The position numbers were made by a program, and so were the translations under genes. Under the pieces are notes generated by a model. The model saw nothing but the letters and a program-made list of their open reading frames with translations, did no database searches and was not told the origin of the DNA. Below are positions 14,333 to 21,452 of a stretch of DNA of 23,224 bases, in pieces. Every line of letters starts with the position of its first letter. The stretch's first letter is position 1. This DNA comes from Candidatus Solincola tengchongensis (lineage in GTDB: Bacteria > Actinomycetota > Geothermincolia > Geothermincolales > RBG-13-55-18). The stretch is from the NCBI GenBank assembly GCA_015711895.1, contig MU158616.1, positions 5,343-28,566 of the forward strand, given 5' to 3'.

Positions 14333-14884
14333 ATGGCGGGAGGCAACGGGATCAGGGTGGCCACTCCCCTGACGCGGGAGTTCCGGGAGAAGGTCTCCGC
14401 TGGGGACCGCCTGCTCCTGACCGGGGGGCTCATCACCGCCCGGGACCAGGCGCACCGGAGGCTGGTGGAGGCCCTTGAGAGGGGGGAACGACCGCCCGTG
14501 GAACTGCGGGGGGAGGTCGTCTATTACACCGGCCCCACCCCCGCAGCCCCGGGAAGGGTGGCCGGTTCCGTGGGGCCCACCACGGCTTCCCGCATGGACC
14601 CCTATACGCGGCGGCTGGCCGAGGAGGGCATCGCCGCCTGCATCGGAAAGGGGCCTCGATCCCCGGAGACAAGGCGGGTCCTGGCGGAGAACGGCGTCCT
14701 CTACCTGGTGGGTATCGGGGGGACCGCGGCCCTGTTGGGCTCCCGGGTGCGCGCCTTACGCCTCCTGGCCTACGGGGAGCTTGGGCCCGAGGCGGTGTAC
14801 GAGCTGGAGGTGGAGGACCTCCCCGTCCTTGTGGCCTACGACCTCAAGGGGGGCGACGTCTTCTCCCATCTGGCCCGCTTGTGA
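14333..14884 (+). CDS. fumB: Fumarate hydratase class I, beta (C-terminal) subunit
   Basis: A 183-residue beta subunit that completes the class I fumarase with the alpha subunit encoded 1.7 kb upstream. Characteristic segments are GGLITARDQAHRRL (31-44), VVYYTGPTPA (62-71), GPTTASRMDPY (81-91), IGKG (104-107) and GIGGTAALLGSRV. They bind substrate and form part of the active site at the subunit interface. ATG 14333 is used; the frame also opens at TTG 14312, but GGGGAGG lies between the two and supports the ATG, with a long spacer of about 12 bases. It is the last gene of the block; the next 744 bases hold no clear gene. The symbol is used loosely, since naming of two-subunit fumarases varies. 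Confidence 0.88.
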   Translation: MAGGNGIRVATPLTREFREKVSAGDRLLLTGGLITARDQAHRRLVEALERGERPPVELRGEVVYYTGPTPAAPGRVAGSVGPTTASRMDPYTRRLAEEGIAACIGKGPRSPETRRVLAENGVLYLVGIGGTAALLGSRVRALRLLAYGELGPEAVYELEVEDLPVLVAYDLKGGDVFSHLARL

Positions 14885-15496
14885 GGGCGGAAAAGCAGCC
14901 CGCTCCGGGTGGCTCACTTATCAATGTTCAAGCTCGTTGATCCGCGACCGTGGCAACCTATCGGGGAGGGAATGACGACCTCGGCGCCGCCCCGTTTGAG
15001 GTTCTCGCCGGTGCGAAAGGTGGTAAGGTCCGGCCATATGTCTAGTCCAACCTGCGTGATCGCGCAGGTTGGGCGCGTCGGCCTTCCCACGGGGCATAGC
15101 GTCCTCGGTCGCGTATGGCCCCAAGGCGACGGGGATATGCCTCTTCAGGTAGCAATTCACTGCCCGCCGGAGCTCCCTGCCGCTAGAAGAACGCGTTCCC
15201 CGGTACGGATGAGTGGGGGGCGCCCGATGGTTGCCGTTCCCGCATGGAAGGGAGGATGCCGGAGTGGGACATAGCAGGGTTGAGCGGGTGCAGGACTTCC
15301 AGTTTTTAGGCTCGTAAAGAAGGGCCCGTGGGGTGGCACAGAGCGCTTTGGGCATGGGGCGGGAGAGGCTGGATAGGGAAAAAGGCCAATATGGGAGAAG
15401 GTCAAGGACGGAAAGGCGAGGCTTTGGTAGCCGTTGAGTTCATGATCCTGCAACTTGAAGGAGCTCCCGCTTCAGAGAAAGAGGGCCCCGGTCAGC
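14885..15496. other. Long gene-poor region after fumarase beta
   Basis: I cannot support a gene here. A minus-strand frame is open from 15144 to a stop at 14914-14916 (76 codons, no ATG start). Its translation reads smoothly in part (for example ITQVGLDIWPDLTTFRTGEN and GGAEVVIPSPIGCHGRGS), so it may be a remnant of a coding or repeated element. A competing minus frame (14921-15355) overlaps it. There is a strong 26-base hairpin at 15047-15072. The rest shows no recognisable signal. Confidence 0.35.
15047..15072. promoter_or_regulatory. Perfect 10-bp inverted repeat (hairpin or operator)
   Basis: CCAACCTGCG (15047-15056) and CGCAGGTTGG (15063-15072) pair perfectly around TGATCG. No T-run follows on either strand, so it is unlikely to be an intrinsic terminator. 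It may be an operator, a recombination site or part of a structured RNA. Confidence 0.5.
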
Positions 15497-15559
15497 GGTG
15501 CCCAGGTCCAGAAACATGGTGCCCAGGTTCAGAAACATGGTGCCTAGGTCCAGAAACAC
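15497..15559. repeat. Three tandem copies of a 21-bp repeat
   Basis: Copies occupy 15497-15517, 15518-15538 and 15539-15559, each running from GGTGCC to AGAAACAY. Copies 1 and 2 differ at one base; copy 3 differs from copy 1 at two. A partial GGTG follows. The array stops two bases before a candidate -35 box for tmk. The 21-base period keeps any reading frame open but I see no real gene using it. Confidence 0.9.
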
Positions 15560-15561
15560 GG

Positions 15562-15590
15562 TGGACTGGAGCCGCCGTGGGGGATAAACT
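15562..15590 (+). promoter_or_regulatory. Candidate tmk promoter
   Basis: TGGACT (15562-15567), a 17-base spacer and TAAACT (15585-15590) give four of six matches at each hexamer. The tandem repeats end directly upstream and the tmk start lies about 40 bases downstream. The call is weak but well placed. Confidence 0.35.
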
Positions 15591-15628
15591 TTTCCCTTGA
15601 CGGGAAGAAGAAGGCGGAAGGGAAGGAT

Positions 15629-16288
15629 ATGAGCCACAGGAACGCTTCGAAAACGCCGGGGAAGAGGAAGGGAGTCCTCATCACCTTCGAGGGCGTGGAG
15701 GGCTCGGGAAAGACCACCCAGATGAACATGCTCCACGCCCACCTCATCCGCATGAAGGTTGACGTGGTGGCCACGCACGAGCCGGGCGGGACCAGGCTGG
15801 GGGAAGAGATACGGCGTATCCTTCTCGACCCCGCCTTCCGGGAGATGCATCCCCTCACCGAGACGGTGCTCTACGCCGCGGACCGGGCCCAGCACGTGTA
15901 CGAGGTGATAAAACCGGCCCTGGAGGCGGGCAAAGTGGTCTTGTGCGACCGCTACCTTGACTCCTCGCTGGCCTACCAGGGGGTGGCCAGGCGCGTGGGC
16001 CTGGAGGGCGTGCGCAACCTGAACGAGTGGGTAACCGACGACCTCTATCCCGACCTGACCTTCCTTTTGGAGATCCCCTACCGGGTGGGCCTGAAGAGGC
16101 TGGAGAAGCGCAAGGAAACCCTGGACAGGATGGAGGCGCAGCCGGAGTCCTTTCACGAGCAGGTGCAGGAGGCCTATCGCACCCTAGCCAAGTTCTTCCC
16201 CTACCGCTACGTGGTGCTCAACGGGGCGGACAAGCCGGAGAACATCCATCACCGGGTGATGGAAGAGGTGATGAAGCTCATCGGCTGA
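15629..16288 (+). CDS. tmk: Thymidylate kinase
   Basis: A 219-residue dTMP kinase, making dTDP from dTMP and ATP for DNA synthesis. The P-loop GVEGSGKT (22-29), THEPGGT (49-55), LYAADRAQHV (81-90) and the DRY motif Asp107-Tyr109 in CDRYLDSSLAYQG are intact. A LID segment with Arg/Lys residues (RLEKRKETLDRME) follows. About 14 basic residues precede the usual start of the fold, a short N-terminal extension. ATG 15629 follows AAGGGAAGG. With holB and the PSP1 gene it recreates the tmk-holB-yaaT order known from Firmicutes, although the small yaaQ/yaaR genes found between tmk and holB in Bacillus are absent. Confidence 0.95.
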   Translation: MSHRNASKTPGKRKGVLITFEGVEGSGKTTQMNMLHAHLIRMKVDVVATHEPGGTRLGEEIRRILLDPAFREMHPLTETVLYAADRAQHVYEVIKPALEAGKVVLCDRYLDSSLAYQGVARRVGLEGVRNLNEWVTDDLYPDLTFLLEIPYRVGLKRLEKRKETLDRMEAQPESFHEQVQEAYRTLAKFFPYRYVVLNGADKPENIHHRVMEEVMKLIG

Positions 16289-16718
16289 CCTTTCGGGATA
16301 CGGCGGGGGCACGGAGGGGCATTCCGGCCCCCGACTGCGGTTCCCAGCCGCGGCTTCCCGGAAGGCAAGCGCCTTTCACCCGCGATGATTCTTCCTCCAC
16401 CTCGGTGCGGCCTCAAAGGGGGCCCAGAGGTTGGGGCCAAGCGGTCTGAGCGGGGCGGCGCGTAGGGTCGTCGCGGTCTTTGCGGGGGCGCGGGGGAGAG
16501 AGGCGGAAGGCATTCCATGAGGTTGCCGGCATCGAGGGTAAGAACCGTCGTCGTGGGGAGAAGCGGTCCGGAAGCCTGGTGGGCATCCCCGGAGATTAAG
16601 GGGGCACGGCGCGGAACCGGCGTGACGGGTGAAGGAGAGGGCGTGGATCCCGGAAGGAGAACCCCGGGGAGACGCGCACACGTCATTGGGGGCAGCGGCA
16701 GGAAACGGAGGAGAGGGC
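16289..16718. other. Gap between tmk and holB
   Basis: A 430-base stretch without a supported gene. CGGGGGC (16304-16310) pairs with GCCCCCG (16327-16333) just after tmk but lacks a T-run. A 22-base segment at 16634-16655 recurs at 16710-16731 and is listed separately. No promoter stands out. Confidence 0.4.
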
Positions 16719-16731
16719 GTGAATCCCGGAA
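16634..16731 (+). repeat. holB: 22-bp direct repeat duplicating the holB ribosome site and start
   Basis: Copy 1 (16634-16655) and copy 2 (16710-16731) match at 21 of 22 bases, from GGAGAGGGCGTG to ATCCCGGAA. Copy 2 carries the ribosome site and the GTG start of holB. Copy 1 would start a 35-codon frame at GTG 16643, in another phase, ending at 16750 inside holB. Confidence 0.8.
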
Positions 16732-17867
16732 AGGTTTCCGGTTGGGATGACGTGTTCGGGCAGGAGGCGGCCGTGGGCCACCTCCGTTCCATGCTCCTCA
16801 GGGGTGACGTTCCCCACGCCCTCCTCTTCACCGGTCCGCGCGGTGTGGGAAAGTTCACCACCGCTCTGGTGATGTCCGCCGCCCTGCTCTGCCCCTCCGG
16901 CGACGCGGATGGATGCCCTTCCTGCCGCAGGGTGGCGGCGCGGATGCACCCCGACCTTCACCTGCTGGAGCCGGAGGGCATGAACATAAGGGTGGAGCGG
17001 GTGCGCGAGCTGGAGAGCGCCCTCAGCCGAAAATCGGTGGAGGGTCGAGGCCATGTGGTGGTGGTGGACGAGGCCCAGTCCATGACCGCGGAGGCCGCCA
17101 ATGCCTTCCTCAAGACCCTGGAGGAGCCTCTGCCGGACACCCACCTCATACTGGTCTCCGAGAGCCGGGATAGTCTGCCCCCCACGGTGGTCTCCCGTTG
17201 CCGGGAGGTGCGTTTCACCTCCATCGGGTGGAGGGAGCTTGAGGAATACCTTGTGCGGCGGGAGGGCCTCCCCCGGGAGGAGGCGCGGTCCCTGGGCCGG
17301 CGGGCGGGAGGGATGTTCGGCCGTGCCGTCACCTGGGCCCGCCACCCGGAGGCCGCCGTTTACTGGAAGCGGGGCGTGGAATGCGCGGCCTCCCTGCGCC
17401 GCCTCACCCTCCGGGAAGCGCTGGAGAGGATGGAGTCCTGCCGCCGGGCGCTGCACGAGCTCCGGCTTGAGGAAGAGGATGAGGGGTTGGAGGCCTACCT
17501 GGCGGCCCTGGACAGGAAAAGCGCGGAACGCCTGCGCAAGCGCCGGGAGGAAGAGGCCTCCCGCCGCGACAAACGGGCCAGGCGCCTGGCGGCGCGTGAC
17601 TTCCTGGATGGCATGGCCTCTTTCTACCGGGATATAATGCTCTTGATCGTTGTGGGCGACGAGGGAGGAGAGGCCGTGGAATCCATGCTCCTGAACCCGG
17701 AATGGCGGAAGGAGTTGGAGAGGGAGGCCGGCCACCTCGATGCCCGTCGCGTGTACAGGTGCCTGGAGAGGTTGCGGGAGGCCGGAAAGGCGCTGGAGGC
17801 CAACGTGGACGAGGAGCTCGTCCTCTCCCACCTGGTGACGGAGATAAGGAGCCTTTATTGTGGCTAG
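16719..17867 (+). CDS. holB: DNA polymerase III delta-prime subunit
   Basis: A 382-residue AAA+ clamp-loader subunit. The Walker A loop GPRGVGKFT (39-47), Walker B region VVVVDEAQ (113-120), the NAFLKTLEEP helix (128-137) and the sensor-1 region with SRC (149-151) are all present. The zinc module shows Cys58, Cys66 and Cys69, followed by RRVAARMHPDL; one of the usual four cysteines seems missing. Walker A is complete, so ATP binding is possible, unlike in E. coli delta-prime. GTG 16719 is selected because GGAGGAG lies just upstream and the family fold begins soon after; the frame continues to 16629 without family similarity. A charged Arg/Glu-rich helix (about 265-300) separates the AAA+ core from the collar domain. 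A dnaX identity is less likely because of its position and length. Confidence 0.88.
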   Translation: MNPGKVSGWDDVFGQEAAVGHLRSMLLRGDVPHALLFTGPRGVGKFTTALVMSAALLCPSGDADGCPSCRRVAARMHPDLHLLEPEGMNIRVERVRELESALSRKSVEGRGHVVVVDEAQSMTAEAANAFLKTLEEPLPDTHLILVSESRDSLPPTVVSRCREVRFTSIGWRELEEYLVRREGLPREEARSLGRRAGGMFGRAVTWARHPEAAVYWKRGVECAASLRRLTLREALERMESCRRALHELRLEEEDEGLEAYLAALDRKSAERLRKRREEEASRRDKRARRLAARDFLDGMASFYRDIMLLIVVGDEGGEAVESMLLNPEWRKELEREAGHLDARRVYRCLERLREAGKALEANVDEELVLSHLVTEIRSLYCG

Positions 17868-17890
17868 CGCTGCCCCGTTTGGAGGCAGCG
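17868..17890 (+). other. Hairpin just after holB
   Basis: CGCTGCC (17868-17874) pairs with GGCAGCG (17884-17890), starting directly after the holB stop codon. No T-run follows, so it may protect the mRNA 3' end or modulate read-through to the next gene rather than terminate. Confidence 0.4.
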
Positions 17891-18035
17891 GTGTCCGGGG
17901 AGAAGGCAGACCCGGGGACCGGTCAAGAGGGCAGGATGCGGGCAGCGAGGTCCGGTGGAATGTCGTTCTGTGAGGATTCGTCCAGGTGTCGCCCCCTCGC
18001 CGCGGAGGAGCGGGGAGTGGGCCGGGAGGTTGAAG

Positions 18036-18908
18036 ATGGCCACCATAGTGGGTGTGGTTTTCAAGAAGGGCGGGAAGGTACATTACTACGATCCCGACAG
18101 GCTCTCCCTCCGCGTGGGGGACGAGGTCATGGTCCCCACGCCCAAGGGACCGGAATTCGCGGTGGTGGTGGTGCCCCCGCGGGAGATACCCGACCCGCGT
18201 TGCTCCGGGCAGCTCCAGAAGGTCATCAGGCGGGCGACGGACCGGGACCGCCAGCAGAAGGAGCGTAACGAGTTCCGGCGGGACCGCGCCTGGCGTAAAT
18301 GCCAGGAGCTCATCGCCAAGCACCAGTTGCCCATGAAGCTGGTGGACATGGATTACGCCTTCGACGGCAGCTCCATAACCTTCTATTTCACCGCCGAGGG
18401 GCGTGTGGACTTCCGGGCCCTGGTGCGCGATCTGGCCTCCACCCTGAAGACGCGCATCGAGCTGCGGCAGATAGGCGTGCGGGACGAGGCCAAGATGATC
18501 GGTGGCCTGGGGCCCTGCGGCCGCCCCCTCTGCTGCGTGACCTTCCTCAACCAGTTCCATCCCATCTCCATCCGCATGGCCAAGGAGCAGCACCTCCCCC
18601 TCAACCCGGCGAAGATATCCGGTATATGCGGACGCCTCATGTGCTGCCTGCACTACGAGCAGGAAGCCTACCGGCGCTTCCTCCGCTGGGTTCCCGCAGT
18701 GGGGGAGGAAGTGGAGACGGAGAGGGGGCCGGCGCGGGTGGTGGCCCACGACGTCCTCCACGAGAGGGTGACCCTGGAACTCGAGGGAGGGGAGAAGTTC
18801 TCCGTCCCCGCCAGCTACTTCGGCCCGCCGCCGCAGGAGGTGGAGCCGGAGGAGGAAGTGGAGGACGAGGTGGTGGAGGACACGGACGAAGAACTGGCCC
18901 CGGATTGA
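18036..18908 (+). CDS. ricT: PSP1 / RicT (YaaT)-family protein
   Basis: A 290-residue PSP1-domain protein. In Bacillus, RicT joins RicA and RicF in an iron-sulphur-containing complex that steers RNase Y and affects sporulation and competence. The core is well conserved: TIVGVVFKKGGKVHYY at the N-terminus, VDMDYAFDGSSITFYFTAEG, then GVRDEAKMIGGLGPCGRPLC-C and ICGRLMCCLHYE, which supply the characteristic cysteines. The C-terminus ends in a very acidic tail of about 25 residues (PEEEVEDEVVEDTDEE). ATG 18036 follows GGGAGG by six bases. The frame opens earlier at 17955 without family similarity. It lies third in tmk-holB-ricT. No RicA or RicF gene is in this window. Confidence 0.9.
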   Translation: MATIVGVVFKKGGKVHYYDPDRLSLRVGDEVMVPTPKGPEFAVVVVPPREIPDPRCSGQLQKVIRRATDRDRQQKERNEFRRDRAWRKCQELIAKHQLPMKLVDMDYAFDGSSITFYFTAEGRVDFRALVRDLASTLKTRIELRQIGVRDEAKMIGGLGPCGRPLCCVTFLNQFHPISIRMAKEQHLPLNPAKISGICGRLMCCLHYEQEAYRRFLRWVPAVGEEVETERGPARVVAHDVLHERVTLELEGGEKFSVPASYFGPPPQEVEPEEEVEDEVVEDTDEELAPD

Positions 18909-18988
18909 GCCCGCTCCACTTTCCCGACCCCTAAAACCTTGCCCTCTGAAGCGGGGAGCCGAGGTCCGCCGGCGGTCTCCTTCTCTCA

Positions 18989-19018
18989 TCGACAACTCAA
19001 ACTTGCGTGTGCTATATA
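18989..19018 (+). promoter_or_regulatory. Candidate promoter of the 2-oxoacid oxidoreductase operon
   Basis: TCGACA (18989-18994; five of six to TTGACA), an 18-base spacer and TATATA (19013-19018) lie in a locally AT-rich stretch about 75 bases before the gamma-subunit start. The short leader that follows holds GGGCC/GGCCC (19031-19051) and GTCCC-GTAA-GGGAC (19056-19069), the latter closed by a GNRA-type loop. Confidence 0.5.
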
Positions 19019-19091
19019 TTTGGTCTATGCGGGCCCAGGCTTTCGTGGCCCTATAGTCCCGTAAGGGACGGCGTTCGTTTTAAGGAAAAAA

Positions 19092-19669
19092 ATGGTAGAG
19101 ATACGTTTTCACAGTCTGGGCGGCCAGGGAGCGGTGACCCTCATCAACCTCTGGTGGGAAAGCAGGTTCAGGCCTTCCCCTTCTTCGGCGCCGAGAGAAG
19201 GGGAGCTCCGGTGAAGTCCTACGTGCGTATGGACGACCGGCCCATATATCTGCGGAGCCAGATATACCGTCCGGACTTCCTGGTGGTGATGAACATTTCT
19301 TTGCTGGAGTCGGCACTCAAGGAGGGGACCAAGGAGAGCACCGTGGTGCTGGTGAACCAGCGGGAGGAGGAGGACGCGGCCCTGAAAGGGCTTCCCTTCA
19401 AGGCCTATGCCCTGGACGCCACCTCCATAGCCCTGGAACTGGGCATGGTGGTGGAGGGGATGCCCGTCCTCAACCAGGTCTTTCTGGGGGCCGTCTCCTA
19501 CGTGACCGAGATTGTACCCCTGGAGGCGGTAAATGAGGTGATCCGCCGCAACGTGCCCGCAACGCGCCAGGAGGCGAGCATGGAAGCGGCCCGCAGGGGC
19601 TTCACCTCCGTGCGGGAGGTCAGGGGGACGGGAAAGAGGGAAAGCCGGGAGAGGACCGCCGCCTCCTGA
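19092..19669 (+). pseudogene. porG: 2-oxoacid:ferredoxin oxidoreductase gamma subunit, frame broken near its N-terminus
   Basis: From ATG 19092, with AAGGA upstream, the first frame encodes MVEIRFHSLGGQGAVTLINL, the classic gamma-subunit N-terminus, then runs into WWESRFRP and stops at 19212-19214. From 19157 a second frame, shifted by -1, encodes GKQVQAFPFFGAERRGAPVK and the rest of the subunit to 19669. In intact homologues about 12 residues separate GGQGAVT from GK; here only 17 bases lie between them. This fits a net loss of about 19 bases, so a simple slip would not restore the normal sequence. The delta, alpha and beta genes behind it are intact, so the break may be recent, a sequence error, or compensated by another gamma copy. 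Gene identity is firm; loss of function is not proven. Confidence 0.8.
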
Positions 19670-19813
19670 GGACATCCCCGGAGAGGGGCCGCCCGCCTTG
19701 ACCCTGGATAAACATCGCCGAAGGAAGGGTAGTCATCATCTCGGGAAGTCTCGCGGATGGCGGGCCGTATGGGCCGGGACTTCGCGAAGGATCGGAGCAA
19801 GGAAAGGGTGAAA

Positions 19814-20116
19814 ATGCCTGGAAGGAAGAGGAGGGAGGAGCCTGAGGAGATCGGTTTCCTCACCACCCTCTCCGTTCCCTCGGAGGGTAGCGTGGGGCTC
19901 ACCGGCAGCTGGAGGACCTTCCGTCCCGTGCTCGACGGGGAGCGCTGCAATAAATGCCTGCTCTGCTGGATATACTGCCCGGAGGCCTGCATTAGCAAGG
20001 ACCTGAGGATAAATTACGACTACTGCAAGGGATGCGGAGTGTGCGCCGAGGAGTGCCCCACAAAGGCCATGAGCATGGTGAAGGAGGACGAGGAGGAAGG
20101 GGCTGCGGGGGATTGA
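19814..20116 (+). CDS. porD: 2-oxoacid:ferredoxin oxidoreductase delta subunit, two [4Fe-4S] ferredoxin-type
   Basis: A 100-residue iron-sulphur protein that passes electrons from the TPP-bound intermediate to ferredoxin. Two complete cluster motifs are seen: CNKCLLCWIYCP and CKGCGVCAEECP. Before them, GLTGSWRTFRPVLDGERC is typical of PorD subunits. ATG 19814 follows AAGGAAAGGGTG; a longer form from ATG 19757 (119 residues) is possible but has a weaker site. The gene is 144 bases after the gamma stop and 73 bases before alpha, in the gamma-delta-alpha-beta order common in archaea and Thermotoga-like four-subunit enzymes. Confidence 0.92.
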   Translation: MPGRKRREEPEEIGFLTTLSVPSEGSVGLTGSWRTFRPVLDGERCNKCLLCWIYCPEACISKDLRINYDYCKGCGVCAEECPTKAMSMVKEDEEEGAAGD

Positions 20117-20189
20117 AGCGGGTCCGCGGCGTTCGTGCCGGGCCATGCTCCTACAGGCCCCGGGAACGATTCCGGGAAAGCGATGAGTC

Positions 20190-21452
20190 ATGAAGACGAT
20201 CCAGGAACACGGCGAGGAAAAGAGGGTGAGGATGAGGCTGGTGGAGACCGGCAACCACGTGGCCGCCTGGGGAGCCCGCCTGGCCCGGGTGGAGGTGGTG
20301 TCCGCCTACCCCATCACTCCCCAAACGCAGGTCATCGAGGAGATCTCCCGTTTCGTGGCCGAGGGTGAGATGGAGTGCGAATACATCCCCGTGGAGAGCG
20401 AGCACAGCGCCATGGCGGCCATGATCGGCGCGGCGGCCATGGGGGTCAGGGCCTTCTCCGCCACCTCCTCGCACGGCCTCGCCTACATGCACGAGCTCCT
20501 GCACTGGGCGGCTGCCATCCGTCTGCCCATGGTCATGGTCAACGTCAACCGCGCCCTGGGGCCGGGGTGGAACATCTGGTGCGACCACCAGGACACCATG
20601 GCCGCCAGGGACACGGGGTGGATACAGCTCTACTGCTCCGACCACCAGGAGATCCTGGACACCGTCATCCAGGCATACCGCATATCCGAGGACCCGCGGG
20701 TAATCCTGCCGGTGATGGTGTGCTACGACGCCTTCGTCATGTCCCACACCTACATGCAGGTGGAGATACCCGAACAGGAGGCAGTGGACCGCTTCCTGCC
20801 GCCCTTCCGCTCCCTGTGGAAGCTGGATCTGGAGCGTCCCTTCACCCACGGCTCGGTGATCTATCCCGACGACTACGAGGAGGTCAGGTTCTCCATGCAG
20901 CGGGCCATGGACAACGCCCGCCGGGTCATCGTGGAGGCCGCCGGGGAATACCGGGAGCTTGTGGGGGGTTACCACGGCGAGTTGGTGGAGGCCTACCGCA
21001 TGGAGGACGCGGAGTACGCCCTTCTGGCCATGGGAACCCTTGCCTCGGAGTGCCGGGTGGCGGTGGACGTGCTCCGGGAGAGGGGCTATCCCTGCGGACT
21101 GGTGAGGATACGTTCCTACCGTCCCTTCCCGGCGGCCGAGCTGCGGGAGCTGCTCTCCCCCCTGCGTGCGGCTCTGGTCGTCGACCGCGCCGTTTCCTTC
21201 GGGATGGAGGGTCCCTTGTTCTCCGAGGTCAAGGCGGCGGTCTACGGGAGCGGCAACCCATCGATCCACGGCATCATCACCGGCCTGGGGGGGCGGGACG
21301 TTCCCTACGACCTCCTCGTGGAAAACGCGGAGGCCGCCTTCAAGGGGAGGTTACCCGCCGGGAGCTACTGGCCTTCCGTGCGCCTTAATGAACACCACCG
21401 TCTGGTGAAGAGGAGCCTGGAGGAGTACTGGAGGAAGGAGGGAGTGCGGTGA
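20190..21452 (+). CDS. porA: Pyruvate/2-oxoacid:ferredoxin oxidoreductase alpha subunit
   Basis: A 420-residue alpha subunit (PFOR domains I and II). With beta, it decarboxylates a 2-oxoacid and forms acyl-CoA while reducing ferredoxin. Motifs are VEVVSAYPITPQT (34-46), EYIPVESEHSAMAAMIGAA, TSSHGLAYMHE, NRALGPGWNIWCDHQDTM and, in the C-terminal half, LLAMGTLA and GLVRIRSYRPFP. The overall pattern favours pyruvate over other 2-oxoacids, but a relaxed or isovalerate-type enzyme is possible. ATG 20190 is used, with GGGAAAG about nine bases upstream; an internal ATG at 20232 behind GGTGAGG is an alternative that would remove 14 weakly conserved residues. It overlaps the beta start by four bases. 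Confidence 0.94.
   Translation: MKTIQEHGEEKRVRMRLVETGNHVAAWGARLARVEVVSAYPITPQTQVIEEISRFVAEGEMECEYIPVESEHSAMAAMIGAAAMGVRAFSATSSHGLAYMHELLHWAAAIRLPMVMVNVNRALGPGWNIWCDHQDTMAARDTGWIQLYCSDHQEILDTVIQAYRISEDPRVILPVMVCYDAFVMSHTYMQVEIPEQEAVDRFLPPFRSLWKLDLERPFTHGSVIYPDDYEEVRFSMQRAMDNARRVIVEAAGEYRELVGGYHGELVEAYRMEDAEYALLAMGTLASECRVAVDVLRERGYPCGLVRIRSYRPFPAAELRELLSPLRAALVVDRAVSFGMEGPLFSEVKAAVYGSGNPSIHGIITGLGGRDVPYDLLVENAEAAFKGRLPAGSYWPSVRLNEHHRLVKRSLEEYWRKEGVR

Noticed and set aside
10790..14455. A 1221-codon open frame on the minus strand opposite mdh, fumarase alpha, MFS and fumarase beta
   Set aside because: It is antisense to four recognisable genes, with Gly/Pro/Arg/His/Glu-rich low-complexity translation typical of GC-skewed codon positions.
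14921..15355. A 144-codon minus-strand gene in the gap after fumarase beta
   Set aside because: The translation looks random and Arg/Pro-rich, with no ribosome site and no recognised motif.
15497..15559. The tandem repeats as a CRISPR array
   Set aside because: The units are contiguous with no unique spacers, and no cas gene is present.
15328..15600. Peptide with CPGPETW-type heptads encoded by the 21-bp repeats
   Set aside because: The frame only stays open because 21 is a multiple of three. There is no ribosome site and no similarity that I recognise.
16683..18995. A 770-codon open frame on the minus strand opposite holB and ricT
   Set aside because: Same shadow effect. It has no family motif, while the plus strand carries two clear genes.
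19084..19092. A-run before ATG 19092 as a programmed slippage site explaining the gamma frame change
   Set aside because: The run lies upstream of the start, while the break is near 19150, and slippage would not restore the missing residues.
19007..19669. Gamma subunit read as a single intact gene from GTG 19007
   Set aside because: That start overlaps the -10 box, and its first 50 residues lack the GGQGAVT fold start, which lies in another frame from ATG 19092.
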